This document shows positions 7,048 through 14,036 of a DNA stretch of 14,036 nucleotides, one piece after another. Each line of letters starts with the position of its first letter. The first letter of the stretch is position 1. The notes under the pieces were generated by a model. That model saw only the letters and a program-made list of their open reading frames with translations, ran no database searches and was not told the DNA's origin. Source of the stretch: Phycisphaerales bacterium UBA3158 (GTDB lineage Bacteria > Planctomycetota > Phycisphaerae > Phycisphaerales > SM1A02); assembly GCA_002364555.1 (NCBI GenBank), contig DEYM01000164.1:1-14036 (forward strand). Direction: 5' to 3'. The position numbers were made by a program, and so were the translations under genes.

Positions 7048-8007
7048 TCACTGCCCCCATTCACTGCGATCCAGCATCCTCATCTGGGCCTTGGGGCCTC
7101 TTACGACATGATTGGCAGGCACTGACTGGGTCAAGAACACGCCACCGTTGACCGTGGTCCCCTGCCCGATGTGCGTATCCGCTCCGAGAATCGTCGCCCC
7201 CGCATAGACCGTCACATGATCCTCGAGAGTCGGATGACGCTTGACACCTCGTCGCAGACGCCCAGCCTCATCCACGGGAAAGCTCTTGGCGCCCAACGTC
7301 ACCCCCTGATAGATCTTGCAATTGGACCCGATGTGGGTCGTCTCGCCGATGACGACACCTGTGCCATGATCGACGAAGAAGGACTCACCGATCGTGGCTC
7401 CGGGATGGATGTCTATACCCGTCTTGGAATGGGCGTGCTCATGCAGCATTCTGGGTATCAGCGGCACACCCAATCCATGCAGGGCATGGGCAAGGCGGTG
7501 AACCGTGATGGCGTAGATACCCGGATAGCAAATCACCGCTTCATCCGTATGGGTCGCAGCCGGATCACCGTCGTAGGCAGCCTGCACATCCAGACTCAAT
7601 AGTCGGCGTATCTCGGGCAACTGATCGATGAAGTCTCGAATGATTCGATCTGCCTCCTCGTGAGATCGGCTGACCTCACCTCCATGACTTGTGGCATCGG
7701 CATATCGAATCGCCCCAGCCACCTGGGCCCGTAGATCATTGACGACTTCAAGCAGGAGAGTAGACACATGTGATCTCAACTCGTCCTCGGAGAGCTCGCG
7801 TGGGCCATGGAATCCGGGAAAGAGAATCTCCTGCAGACGCTCCAGGATCCAGAGGACCGTCCCTTCATCGGGGAGAAAAGGCATGAAGAGATGCCGTAGT
7901 CGCTCATCCTCCATGATCGAACCGGTCAGTTCATGGCTCACACGATCCAGATGCGATTGCAGCTCGAGCGCATCGGAGTTCTTGTTGTTTTCATCGCTAC
8001 TGCTCAT
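7048..8007 (-). CDS. cysE: Serine O-acetyltransferase (long form, CysE/EpsC type)
   Basis: The 319-residue protein should transfer acetyl from acetyl-CoA to L-serine, giving O-acetylserine for cysteine synthesis. The N-terminal ~190 residues are the helical SATase domain. The C-terminal part is a left-handed beta-helix of hexapeptide repeats (IDIHPGATIG, VVIGETTHIG, ATILGADTHIG). Catalytic residues aligned with E. coli CysE are D199 (DIHPGA), H214 (VDHGTG) and H258 (KRHPTL). The long N-terminus is typical of the ~310-residue EpsC-like form. It ends with the usual VVRGPKAQMR-type segment, unlike the E. coli tail that binds cysteine synthase. Only a weak AAGTGA-like sequence precedes the ATG, which overlaps the stop of a 7-codon ORF as ATGA. 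The gene lies 49 nt after the phosphatase gene in the same direction. Confidence 0.95.
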   Translation of the reverse strand: MSSSDENNKNSDALELQSHLDRVSHELTGSIMEDERLRHLFMPFLPDEGTVLWILERLQEILFPGFHGPRELSEDELRSHVSTLLLEVVNDLRAQVAGAIRYADATSHGGEVSRSHEEADRIIRDFIDQLPEIRRLLSLDVQAAYDGDPAATHTDEAVICYPGIYAITVHRLAHALHGLGVPLIPRMLHEHAHSKTGIDIHPGATIGESFFVDHGTGVVIGETTHIGSNCKIYQGVTLGAKSFPVDEAGRLRRGVKRHPTLEDHVTVYAGATILGADTHIGQGTTVNGGVFLTQSVPANHVVRGPKAQMRMLDRSEWGQ

Positions 8008-8027
8008 TCGATGTCACTTCTGCTCAT
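8004..8027 (-). other. Possible 7-codon leader ORF overlapping the cysE start
   Basis: An ATG at 8027 opens a frame coding MSRSDIE that stops with TGA overlapping the cysE ATG as ATGA. TGCTCATT occurs at 8001-8008 and again at 8021-8028, so the segment looks like a 20 bp tandem duplication of the cysE start. The peptide resembles the cysE N-terminus MSSSDEN. It could couple translation or be a remnant of an old start. No Shine-Dalgarno precedes it. Confidence 0.3.
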
Positions 8028-8056
8028 TGGACTTGTGGACAGGATACCTGCCCGGA

Positions 8057-8695
8057 TCAGGAGTCGGGAACCATGGGAATGGGATTTGGAATGGAATCGA
8101 TCACGCCGACCTCCTTGAGACGACTCGCCATCTCGGCCATATTGTCGTCGAGATAGTCGATCAGCTTGTCATCCGATTTTTCTCGCCAGCCATAGGCTCG
8201 AAGTTCGTTGCGAATGTTGGCGGGATCCTCCCCCTTGACCAGCAGTCTATAGAAAGTCACGGCCACGCCTGTTCGATAGGCCCCGGCTGCGCAATGAACC
8301 AGAACCTGTTGCCCCGAATCCGACACGTCCTTGATCTTCTTCACGGCCGTGACATAGTGATCGAGACTACCAGTCCCGTCCCCGACGAGTTCAAGCTGGA
8401 CCATCTCGATACCGAGTCGGTCGGCAACCGCTCGCTCGGATACATGATCCGGATGATCGGATTCGTGCGGACGAAGACAGACGATCACATCGACACCGTT
8501 CTCCCTCAGCGTCTCCTCGACGAGATCACGATGCAATTGACCACTTCTGTAGATGGATCCCGGCACCACTTCACCCCACCTCTTCGGGAAGAATCGATGA
8601 CGGTTCTCGGCCCACCACCAGATGGAGCAGCCGATCAGGGCGGCGGTGATCACGATGATGATGCCGGGCTTTGGATCAAATGGCTTGCTGGTCAT
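8057..8695 (-). CDS. Membrane-anchored dual-specificity/tyrosine phosphatase-like protein
   Basis: The 212-residue product carries the cysteine phosphatase signature HCAAGAYRTG (134-143), i.e. HCx5R with C135 as nucleophile and R141 as phosphate binder. Upstream are the phosphatase-fold features GSIYRSGQLHRDLV (46-59) and NGVDVIVCLR (66-75). It most resembles bacterial dual-specificity/tyrosine phosphatases; the substrate is unknown. A hydrophobic segment at 11-29 is a likely membrane anchor. More basic residues follow it than precede it, which hints that the catalytic domain faces the cytoplasm. The ATG at 8695 was chosen; an in-frame GTG at 8722 would overlap the previous gene by 7 nt and is possible. 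Neither has a good ribosome binding site. The gene lies between the di-heme protein and cysE on the same strand. Confidence 0.85.
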   Translation of the reverse strand: MTSKPFDPKPGIIIVITAALIGCSIWWWAENRHRFFPKRWGEVVPGSIYRSGQLHRDLVEETLRENGVDVIVCLRPHESDHPDHVSERAVADRLGIEMVQLELVGDGTGSLDHYVTAVKKIKDVSDSGQQVLVHCAAGAYRTGVAVTFYRLLVKGEDPANIRNELRAYGWREKSDDKLIDYLDDNMAEMASRLKEVGVIDSIPNPIPMVPDS

Positions 8696-8715
8696 GCGGG
8701 CAAGGTAACAGGGAT

Positions 8716-10377
8716 TCAGCACGAACCCCAGAAGATGATGAGGTACAGAACGTCCACGGCATCGACTGTTCCCGAGGAATCCAGATCACCGATGCAGGCG
8801 TCCGAACAGCCCCATTCAAACGAAATCAATGCCAACAGATCGTCCACATCCACCTTCCCGTCGAGATCGATGTCGCCTGGACACAATGAACACTCGTCAG
8901 GAAGCCCATCTCCATCGAGATCCGGACTGCTGCCCAGAATCACATCCGTGACGTCCCATTGTCCATTTTCGTTGCAGTCGGTCTTGATGGCATCCCAGGC
9001 CACGGAGAACGATTCCAGATCGTCCAGATCAATCTCCCCATCGGCATCATGATCATGGATGGAACATGACTCGTCGGGAGTGACCTTCAGTCCGAAGCAG
9101 TCCGCAAAGCCATCAAGCTCCGAGATCAGATCGAACCGGTCCACAAGTCCATTCCTATCGACATCGAATGGCCGACGCCCCAGAGAGGCGAGAAACGTCA
9201 GAAGATCCTGCTGACGATCGGGTGCGAGGGAATTGAAGGACTGGACCGATTCCAACGCCTGTGAACCCTTGGAGCCATGCGCCGAGATGGCACAGGACAG
9301 ACGTTCCTCGATGTCCAGCTGTGCACATCTACCGTCGTGCCAGGATGCCGGCTGGGACGAAAGACCCCAGAGTGGTGTCGTCTTCATCCACCATTCCTCG
9401 GCCTGTCCCTCCTGAATGCCATCGCCCGCGGCTCCCATGTCGTGGAGCAGGAAATCGGAATATGGCTGTATGGATTTCCCACGCAAGGCCTCTTCCAGTT
9501 CCCTGGATTCCGAAGTCGTGAAGTGCGGTGTATGACAGGTCGTACATCCGATCTCCGCCATGATCAGTTCCCCCCGCATTCCGGAAATGGGAGCACGAGG
9601 CGGTGGAGCCATGAATCTCTGGAAATCAGAAATGGAATACAGATAGTCGAATCCCTCCACGTCGACACCGGTTTCAGGATCAGCCACTTCATCGCATTGC
9701 GCCAGCTGTTCAAGATCACCATTCGGGGGAGGCTCGTTGGGAACCAGCCAGGTCGTCACACCCATTTCATCCGATGCGGCCTTGGCCGAAAAGGCGAGGA
9801 TGGTCGCCTCCTGCGCCTTCCATCCGAATCTTCCGATGCGAGGCTTGGCCCCTGCTGGATCCTCGATCGATTCGACCCAGTGCACGATACCTCTGAGATC
9901 CGGAGGCTGCAGTGCCTGTATCTCGAGAATATCGTCGGTCCTGATGGACTCGATCAGACCGTAGCCACCTGAACCGAGGGTTATGCGCAAGGACGAGTGG
10001 TTGACATCGGCCGGTATTTCCTCGGCGCACTCCTGATCATCGACGACGAGAACATGCTGCCAGAGCGTGTCCCCAAGAGGATCAAGAGGTTGAAACTCAC
10101 CGGATGAATCCATGAATCCAAATCGAGTGACTCGCTGAATACCCCAGCCACCGAATGGATGCCCATGACACAGGGCGCAGGATTCGTTGTTGACGGTCGG
10201 CCCGAGTCCGCTCGCCACATCGAACTGGCGACCGTATTGAACCCGCCCGAATTCATATTGATCAAGCTGGCTCGAATCCAGAGTACCCAGAGGCTCGGGA
10301 AAACGAAGTGGAGACGCCCCATCGCCCGGTGAAGACGCCAGTGCAACGACCAGCAAAAGTGACAGCGACGAAGACAT
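8716..10377 (-). CDS. Secreted di-heme oxidoreductase (DUF1111/DHOR type) with C-terminal calcium-loop repeats
   Basis: The 553-residue protein begins with a hydrophobic signal peptide (~1-20). Two c-type heme sites are present: C67-ALC-H71 and C278-TTC-H282. The segments DFLLHDMGAAGDG (308-320), TTPLWGL (333-339), WHDGR (346-350) and the SAHG (365-368) region match DUF1111 di-heme proteins, whose reaction is poorly defined (proposed thiol oxidoreductase or peroxidase-like). After ~400 the protein changes character: five dockerin-like D-x-[DN]-x-[DNS]-G loops begin near 405, 442, 467, 502 and 531, with a thrombospondin type-3-like DLDGDGLPDE at 486-495. The chain ends in FWGSC. Such tails occur on Phycisphaerae exported proteins and may anchor or sort them. 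No strong Shine-Dalgarno precedes the ATG, and no clear promoter was found. It is first in the four-gene minus-strand run and overlaps the possible GTG start of the phosphatase. Confidence 0.88.
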   Translation of the reverse strand: MSSSLSLLLVVALASSPGDGASPLRFPEPLGTLDSSQLDQYEFGRVQYGRQFDVASGLGPTVNNESCALCHGHPFGGWGIQRVTRFGFMDSSGEFQPLDPLGDTLWQHVLVVDDQECAEEIPADVNHSSLRITLGSGGYGLIESIRTDDILEIQALQPPDLRGIVHWVESIEDPAGAKPRIGRFGWKAQEATILAFSAKAASDEMGVTTWLVPNEPPPNGDLEQLAQCDEVADPETGVDVEGFDYLYSISDFQRFMAPPPRAPISGMRGELIMAEIGCTTCHTPHFTTSESRELEEALRGKSIQPYSDFLLHDMGAAGDGIQEGQAEEWWMKTTPLWGLSSQPASWHDGRCAQLDIEERLSCAISAHGSKGSQALESVQSFNSLAPDRQQDLLTFLASLGRRPFDVDRNGLVDRFDLISELDGFADCFGLKVTPDESCSIHDHDADGEIDLDDLESFSVAWDAIKTDCNENGQWDVTDVILGSSPDLDGDGLPDECSLCPGDIDLDGKVDVDDLLALISFEWGCSDACIGDLDSSGTVDAVDVLYLIIFWGSC

Positions 10378-10491
10378 GATCTAAAAGTAGACAACCAATT
10401 GGGCTCAAGAGGTAACTAATGTCCAGCGATGGACAAAAAAAGATCAAATGGGGCCCAAAGCCTGATGAAGCACGTCGTATGCCCAAAGAAC

Positions 10492-10519
10492 ATCACCCAG
10501 GCACGAAGGCCTGGGTGAT
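10492..10519 (-). terminator. Terminator-like hairpin after tRNA-Ser
   Basis: ATCACCCAGGC (10492-10502) and GCCTGGGTGAT (10509-10519) form a perfect 11 bp stem with a 6 nt loop, 5 nt past the tRNA 3' end on the minus strand. The sequence after it, GTTCTTTGGGC, has only a short T-rich run. The position fits termination of the tRNA transcript upstream of the di-heme gene. Confidence 0.75.
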
Positions 10520-10524
10520 CAAAG

Positions 10525-10611
10525 CGGACAGGGTGGGATTCGAACCCACGATGACCCGAAGGCCATACTGGTTTTCGAGACCAGCGCGTTCAACCGCTCC
10601 GCCACCTGTCC
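10525..10611 (-). tRNA. tRNA-Ser(CGA)
   Basis: On the minus strand this 87 nt segment folds as a class II tRNA. The acceptor arms GGACAGG (10605-10611) and CCTGTCC (10526-10532) pair, with a G discriminator at 10525. The anticodon stem CTGGT/ACCAG (10568-10584) closes the loop CTCGAAA, with anticodon CGA at 10575-10577 reading UCG. The variable arm is long (GGCC-TTCG-GGTC), as in serine tRNAs, and the T-arm has GTTCGAATC. CCA is not encoded and must be added after transcription. Confidence 0.97.
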
Positions 10612-10633
10612 GGGGTGATTGGTTTGGCGAAGC

Positions 10634-10639
10634 ATTGTA
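10634..10639 (-). promoter_or_regulatory. Likely -10 box of the tRNA-Ser promoter
   Basis: TACAAT on the minus strand lies 22 nt before the tRNA 5' end. A -35 candidate TTGTCG lies 14 nt further upstream, shorter than the usual spacing, so the promoter may be weak or use other contacts. It sits in the gap between the tRNA and the beta-helix gene. Confidence 0.45.
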
Positions 10640-10701
10640 ACGACAGATCGAGGCGACAAGGAAGCACGCCGATCGCTTGTTCAAATCCCGGGTCGACCTG
10701 C

Positions 10702-12789
10702 TCAAGAGGAGCCGCAGGGACCCCAGTAATTGATCAGCAGCAACAGATCTGGACAGTCGACGGCACCATTGCCGTTGACATCCGCCTTGCATCCGGCATC
10801 AGCGGGACATGGGCCGAATACATCAAGCAGGAGGAGAATGTCATTGATATCGGTCACACCGTCGTTGTTGATATCGGTAGGGCATTCAGGATCGTCGCAA
10901 GTCTCGCCAAACTCGTTGGATCCCAGATCGTTCCAGAAGCCGTGGATATTGCGAAGTGCCCCATCCGGATCACGATTGTCGCAGAAAACACTGCCGAAAA
11001 CGCTCGTCGGACCATTCTCGGATCCAAGACCACCGCCTTCGATACTGAGGTTTGATTCGAACCGACATGATTCGACACTACTCGTGCCAGCGTTGTTGTA
11101 GTACCCACCACCGTTGTAGTAGGAGCTGTTGGATAGGAATTCGGATGTCCTGATCGTCGTGGAACAATCGATTGTCATCAAACCTCCTCCAGCGGAGTCC
11201 GCCGTGTTGGATTCGAATAGGCAACCGGAGACCGTGACCGCACCACCCTGAGCCGCACATACTCCACCACCGTGTGAGAAGGCGTGATTGTTCCGGAAGT
11301 GACAGTCCTCTAGGAAGGCATCTGAATACTCCATGAAGATTCCCCCACCCTCCTCGAGTGAGATGTTGTTCTGAATGATGCAACGTCGAATAGCCGCATT
11401 TCCTGAACCGATCATGATGCCACCACCATCGTCATAGGCCAGATTGCCCTCTATGACACAGTCTTCGATGCTGGGACTACTGAACCAGCAATAGATCCCA
11501 CCGCCATTTATCGCCGAGCCGCCGGTGAGTGTCAGCCCAATGATCCTGGTTTCGCGTCCCTCGTTCTGATTGCAGGTGATGACCGGACGCGATAGCCCGG
11601 TGGCATCGATCGTGGGATGATCCGTGGAGACGCATCCGAACCCACTTCGGATCGTGATCGCCTTACCCATCAGATCGATCGCCTCGTAGTAGGTGCCGGG
11701 AGCCAATTCGATCGTATCGCCATTCATCGCCAATTCGATGGCGTCCTGAATCGATTCCTCCGGGGTGACCTCGATCACCTGAACTCCATCAAGCAGCAGG
11801 CTGCAGGGACCAGGGTATTCAGGACACGGATCGATGTCGTCACAGAGACCATCTCCGTCGGTATCCGTGGCATCGTGAACGCAGGGATCACAACCATCGG
11901 GATATCCGTTTCCATTCGAATCCTCACATGAATCGGAGAAGCAGTTGTCGCCATCACCCTCCCAAGGACCCTTTATGTGATCTATCTGATCATTGGATCC
12001 GGTGTTCCCGCAGAAGATGCTGTTCGAAACGAATGTGGTTGAATTTGGCTGACTGTAGAGGGCCCCGCCATGCATCCCGACGGCGTTTGACTGGAAGGTG
12101 GAATCCGATACGGAAAGACTGCTTTGCCTCGTATGGATGGCGCCTCCCAAACGCACAGCGACATTACCCACGAAGTCGCAATCATCGAGAACTATGGAAC
12201 TGCCGCGAATGAACATCGCGCCGCCCTTGTACCCGGCATCATTCTCGTGGTAATCACATTCTTGAAATGAAGCTGTTGACATCCGTGTATAGATCGCACC
12301 ACCGAACATATCAGCGGAGTTGCTACTGAATACACAGTTTTTGACGATGGCCGATGAGGCATACAGGTGAAATGCACCACCATTGGCCTCCCAGGGCGAG
12401 CAGTTTCCGTCGCCATTCACATCACTGACGACACCTGTGCAGTTCCTGATCGTGAAACCCTCGATGATCACGGCATCCTTGGTCTTTACAGTGCAGAGAA
12501 TGCCTCGGCTGACATGCTGGCCGTCGATTATGGTCGCCTGTGGGCCTTGGCAACTGCGAATGGTGATCGCCTTGTCGCTCAGAGTGACCACATGGTTACC
12601 GGATGATCCCTCGATACTGTAGATACCGGGATAGACCAGGATCTCATCGCCGGATTCAGCCTGATCGACCGCCTCCTGAATAGACGGATAATCGGCCTCG
12701 TTGACGGGGCCGACCGTGATGGTCTTCGCCATGCAACAACTCGAACCAACCAGCACAACCAGAATCGAACATAGATCGCAGAATTTCAT
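10702..12789 (-). CDS. Secreted right-handed parallel beta-helix protein with two helix domains and dockerin-like C-terminus
   Basis: The 695-residue protein starts with a signal peptide (~1-21, ending CCMA-K). Two parallel beta-helix domains follow (~22-285 and ~340-630), each opening with a SIQEAVDQAESGDEILVYPG-like segment and built from glycine-rich GGG-x-Y turns. Between them (~285-330) lie thrombospondin type-3-like aspartate loops (DSNGNGYPDGCDP, DTDGDGLCDDIDP). Two dockerin-like loops end the protein (D639-D650, D670-D681), followed by NYWGPCGSS. Coils repeat about every 26 residues with a recurring Cys before the asparagine turn. Related folds bind or cleave polysaccharides, but no catalytic residues of a known lyase could be assigned, so it may be a surface or matrix protein. 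GGGAG (12796-12800) lies 6 nt before the ATG at 12789, supporting this start. The next gene upstream has the same architecture. Confidence 0.9.
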   Translation of the reverse strand: MKFCDLCSILVVLVGSSCCMAKTITVGPVNEADYPSIQEAVDQAESGDEILVYPGIYSIEGSSGNHVVTLSDKAITIRSCQGPQATIIDGQHVSRGILCTVKTKDAVIIEGFTIRNCTGVVSDVNGDGNCSPWEANGGAFHLYASSAIVKNCVFSSNSADMFGGAIYTRMSTASFQECDYHENDAGYKGGAMFIRGSSIVLDDCDFVGNVAVRLGGAIHTRQSSLSVSDSTFQSNAVGMHGGALYSQPNSTTFVSNSIFCGNTGSNDQIDHIKGPWEGDGDNCFSDSCEDSNGNGYPDGCDPCVHDATDTDGDGLCDDIDPCPEYPGPCSLLLDGVQVIEVTPEESIQDAIELAMNGDTIELAPGTYYEAIDLMGKAITIRSGFGCVSTDHPTIDATGLSRPVITCNQNEGRETRIIGLTLTGGSAINGGGIYCWFSSPSIEDCVIEGNLAYDDGGGIMIGSGNAAIRRCIIQNNISLEEGGGIFMEYSDAFLEDCHFRNNHAFSHGGGVCAAQGGAVTVSGCLFESNTADSAGGGLMTIDCSTTIRTSEFLSNSSYYNGGGYYNNAGTSSVESCRFESNLSIEGGGLGSENGPTSVFGSVFCDNRDPDGALRNIHGFWNDLGSNEFGETCDDPECPTDINNDGVTDINDILLLLDVFGPCPADAGCKADVNGNGAVDCPDLLLLINYWGPCGSS

Positions 12790-12812
12790 CTCTAACTCCC
12801 GTCAGTGACTGG

Positions 12813-12840
12813 AGTGTAATCAAACAGCAGCCATATTCAA
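12813..12840 (-). promoter_or_regulatory. Possible promoter of the beta-helix gene
   Basis: On the minus strand TTGAAT (12835-12840) is followed by 16 nt and TACACT (12813-12818), each four of six matches to the sigma-70 boxes. It would start transcription about 20 nt before the start codon, just upstream of the ribosome binding site. It is weak, and no other candidate is clearly better. Confidence 0.35.
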
Positions 12841-12930
12841 CAGACCCTTGGTAACAAAGGACTTACATCAGCTTGCCCAGTTTGCCTGACTTGACAATCT
12901 GAACATCTCATGGGTCGCAGCCACATTCAA
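12827..12930 (-). repeat. Paired 14 nt direct repeats upstream of the beta-helix gene
   Basis: TTGAATATGGCTGC (12827-12840) and TTGAATGTGGCTGC (12917-12930), on the minus strand, differ at one base and lie 90 nt apart in the ~260 nt gap between the two beta-helix genes. The first covers the candidate -35 box. They could be operator-like sites or chance. A small TTAATCCG doublet lies further upstream, near 12959-12980. Confidence 0.35.
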
Positions 12931-13049
12931 GGGGTGTTCGAGCGATGGTGTCTAATCAATTTAATCCGGCATTAATCCGAAGATGCCTTGGACCAGTCAG
13001 AAATGAGTCGTCTATATCGACTTCAAAGCAGCTCTTCGCGGCATCAGCA

Positions 13050-14036
13050 TTACGGACAGACCCCCCACTTGGCGATGACCTCAAGCATGTCGAGCAGACT
13101 GACATCCCGACTCAAGTCAACATCACCTGGACATGGCATGCCCACCATGTCGCAATCTCCCCAGTTGTCCACCACCTGCAGCAGATCAGGAATACCAGTC
13201 ATGCCATCTCTATTGAGATCGCTGCGACAGGGCGCATCGCAATCCCAGACGTTGCAGTTGCCTGATCCGTAGATGACGTTGCCCGTCGTTGGGCCACCCT
13301 CATTTCCACAGAAGCGGGTTCCCTCTATGTCGACTGTTCCCGAATCGGTACCGATGCCCCCACCTCCATAGGCGGAATTGGAGGCGAACCGGCTATCGGT
13401 GACAATGGCGCTTCCAAAGTGCACGTAAAGACCACCGCCGCTTATATGTGCCCCATTGCTGGTGCAGTTGACATTCCTGAGCAATCCATCGTCATCGTAG
13501 AGACCGATTCCACCACCTGCTGTGTAGGAGGTATTCAGATAGAAGGTGCAATCGACCATGTCCGTCTCGGCACCGAAGGTGGCAGCGTAGCCTCCACCAA
13601 AGGCATCCGCTGAATTGCTTTCGAACCAGCAACCGTCCAGAGTTGGAGCGCCTCCGCCATACGCATGCAAACCACCGCCACTGGCACCCAGCGCGTGATT
13701 GTTTCTGAAGAAACAGTCGATGAATGAGGGGCTACCGTCATTGCAGAAGACTGCACCACCATCGTTGGCGGCCCAGTTTCCTTCGAAGAGAACATCTTCA
13801 ATCGTGGGTGACGACAGTTGAATGGACATCGCACCACCATCTGTTGAGAATCCGCCAGCAATCGCGAGATCACGAATCTCAGTGCTGGAAGCCAGATCGC
13901 CTTCGATGGTGATCACTGTCTGCATGAGACCCTGACCACTGATGATGGTCTGGTCCATACCGGCACCGGAGATGACCAGCGACTTGCCACTGATCGTGAT
14001 GGTCTCGGTGTAGATGCCGTCTGAAACGATGATCGT
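13050..14036 (-). CDS. Secreted beta-helix protein with dockerin-like C-terminus (5' end beyond right edge)
   Basis: The open frame reaches the right edge, so the start, and any signal peptide, is outside the window. The visible 329 residues begin TIIVSDGIYTETITISGKSL, the usual entry into a parallel beta-helix, and run through glycine-rich coils (GGGLHAYGGGAPTLDGC, GGGIGLYDDD) about 25-28 residues long with recurrent Cys near coil ends. Near the end are two dockerin-like loops, DLNRDGMTGIPD (visible 273-284) and a degenerate DVDLSRDVSLLD (305-316), and the chain closes with KWGVCP. The layout and segment GTRFCGN match the neighbouring beta-helix gene (GSVFCDN), so the two are probably paralogs. 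An ATG at 13958 is internal and unlikely to be the start. The function is unknown; a surface or carbohydrate-related role is only inferred. Confidence 0.88.
   Translation of the reverse strand, partial: TIIVSDGIYTETITISGKSLVISGAGMDQTIISGQGLMQTVITIEGDLASSTEIRDLAIAGGFSTDGGAMSIQLSSPTIEDVLFEGNWAANDGGAVFCNDGSPSFIDCFFRNNHALGASGGGLHAYGGGAPTLDGCWFESNSADAFGGGYAATFGAETDMVDCTFYLNTSYTAGGGIGLYDDDGLLRNVNCTSNGAHISGGGLYVHFGSAIVTDSRFASNSAYGGGGIGTDSGTVDIEGTRFCGNEGGPTTGNVIYGSGNCNVWDCDAPCRSDLNRDGMTGIPDLLQVVDNWGDCDMVGMPCPGDVDLSRDVSLLDMLEVIAKWGVCP

Noticed and set aside
7691..9052. A 453-codon plus-strand open frame opposite cysE, the phosphatase and part of the di-heme gene
   Set aside because: It crosses three well-supported minus-strand genes and has low-complexity Ser/Arg-rich content, typical of a shadow frame.
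10525..10611. tRNA-Ser as a possible integration site for a mobile element
   Set aside because: No integrase and no repeat of the tRNA 3' end was found in the window.

Overview
The window looks like chromosome from a marine planctomycete of the Phycisphaerae type. Three things suggest this: the style of the 16S rRNA 5' region at the left edge, several secreted proteins that end in short dockerin-like calcium loops closing with a W-G-x-C tail, and beta-helix proteins joined to such loops. The placement is inference from sequence style; no search was run. No phage genes, transposase, integrase or CRISPR array were seen.

Left end (1-780, minus strand): the first ~245 nt of a 16S rRNA gene run off the window. 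Upstream lie a ~460 nt structured leader with a boxA-like element and a near-consensus sigma-70 promoter (TTGACA, 16 nt, TACAAT). A ComF-family phosphoribosyltransferase gene sits just upstream in the same direction.

1.7-4.2 kb: a plus-strand SAM-dependent methyltransferase with a THUMP-like C-terminus meets a 91-codon unknown gene tail to tail, the two stop codons forming TGATCA. A plus-strand pair follows: a divergent ECF-like sigma factor with a GTG start, overlapped at its end by a 62-codon unknown ORF. A possible ECF-type promoter lies upstream of the pair.

4.2-10.4 kb (minus strand): four genes in one direction, in transcription order a secreted di-heme oxidoreductase (DUF1111/DHOR type) with C-terminal calcium loops, a membrane-anchored HCx5R phosphatase, a serine O-acetyltransferase and aconitase A. 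Gaps are short and the only strong terminator is after aconitase, so they may be co-transcribed. The set mixes central metabolism (TCA cycle, cysteine synthesis) with envelope proteins.

10.5-14.0 kb (minus strand): a tRNA-Ser(CGA) with its own terminator and likely promoter, then two secreted right-handed parallel beta-helix proteins of similar architecture. The second is cut by the right edge.

The most interesting points are the sigma-like/small-ORF pair, the di-heme enzyme with a calcium-loop tail, the shared W-G-x-C ends of three exported proteins, and a 7-codon leader ORF that looks like a duplicate of the cysE start region. No clearly new multi-gene system can be shown from sequence alone.
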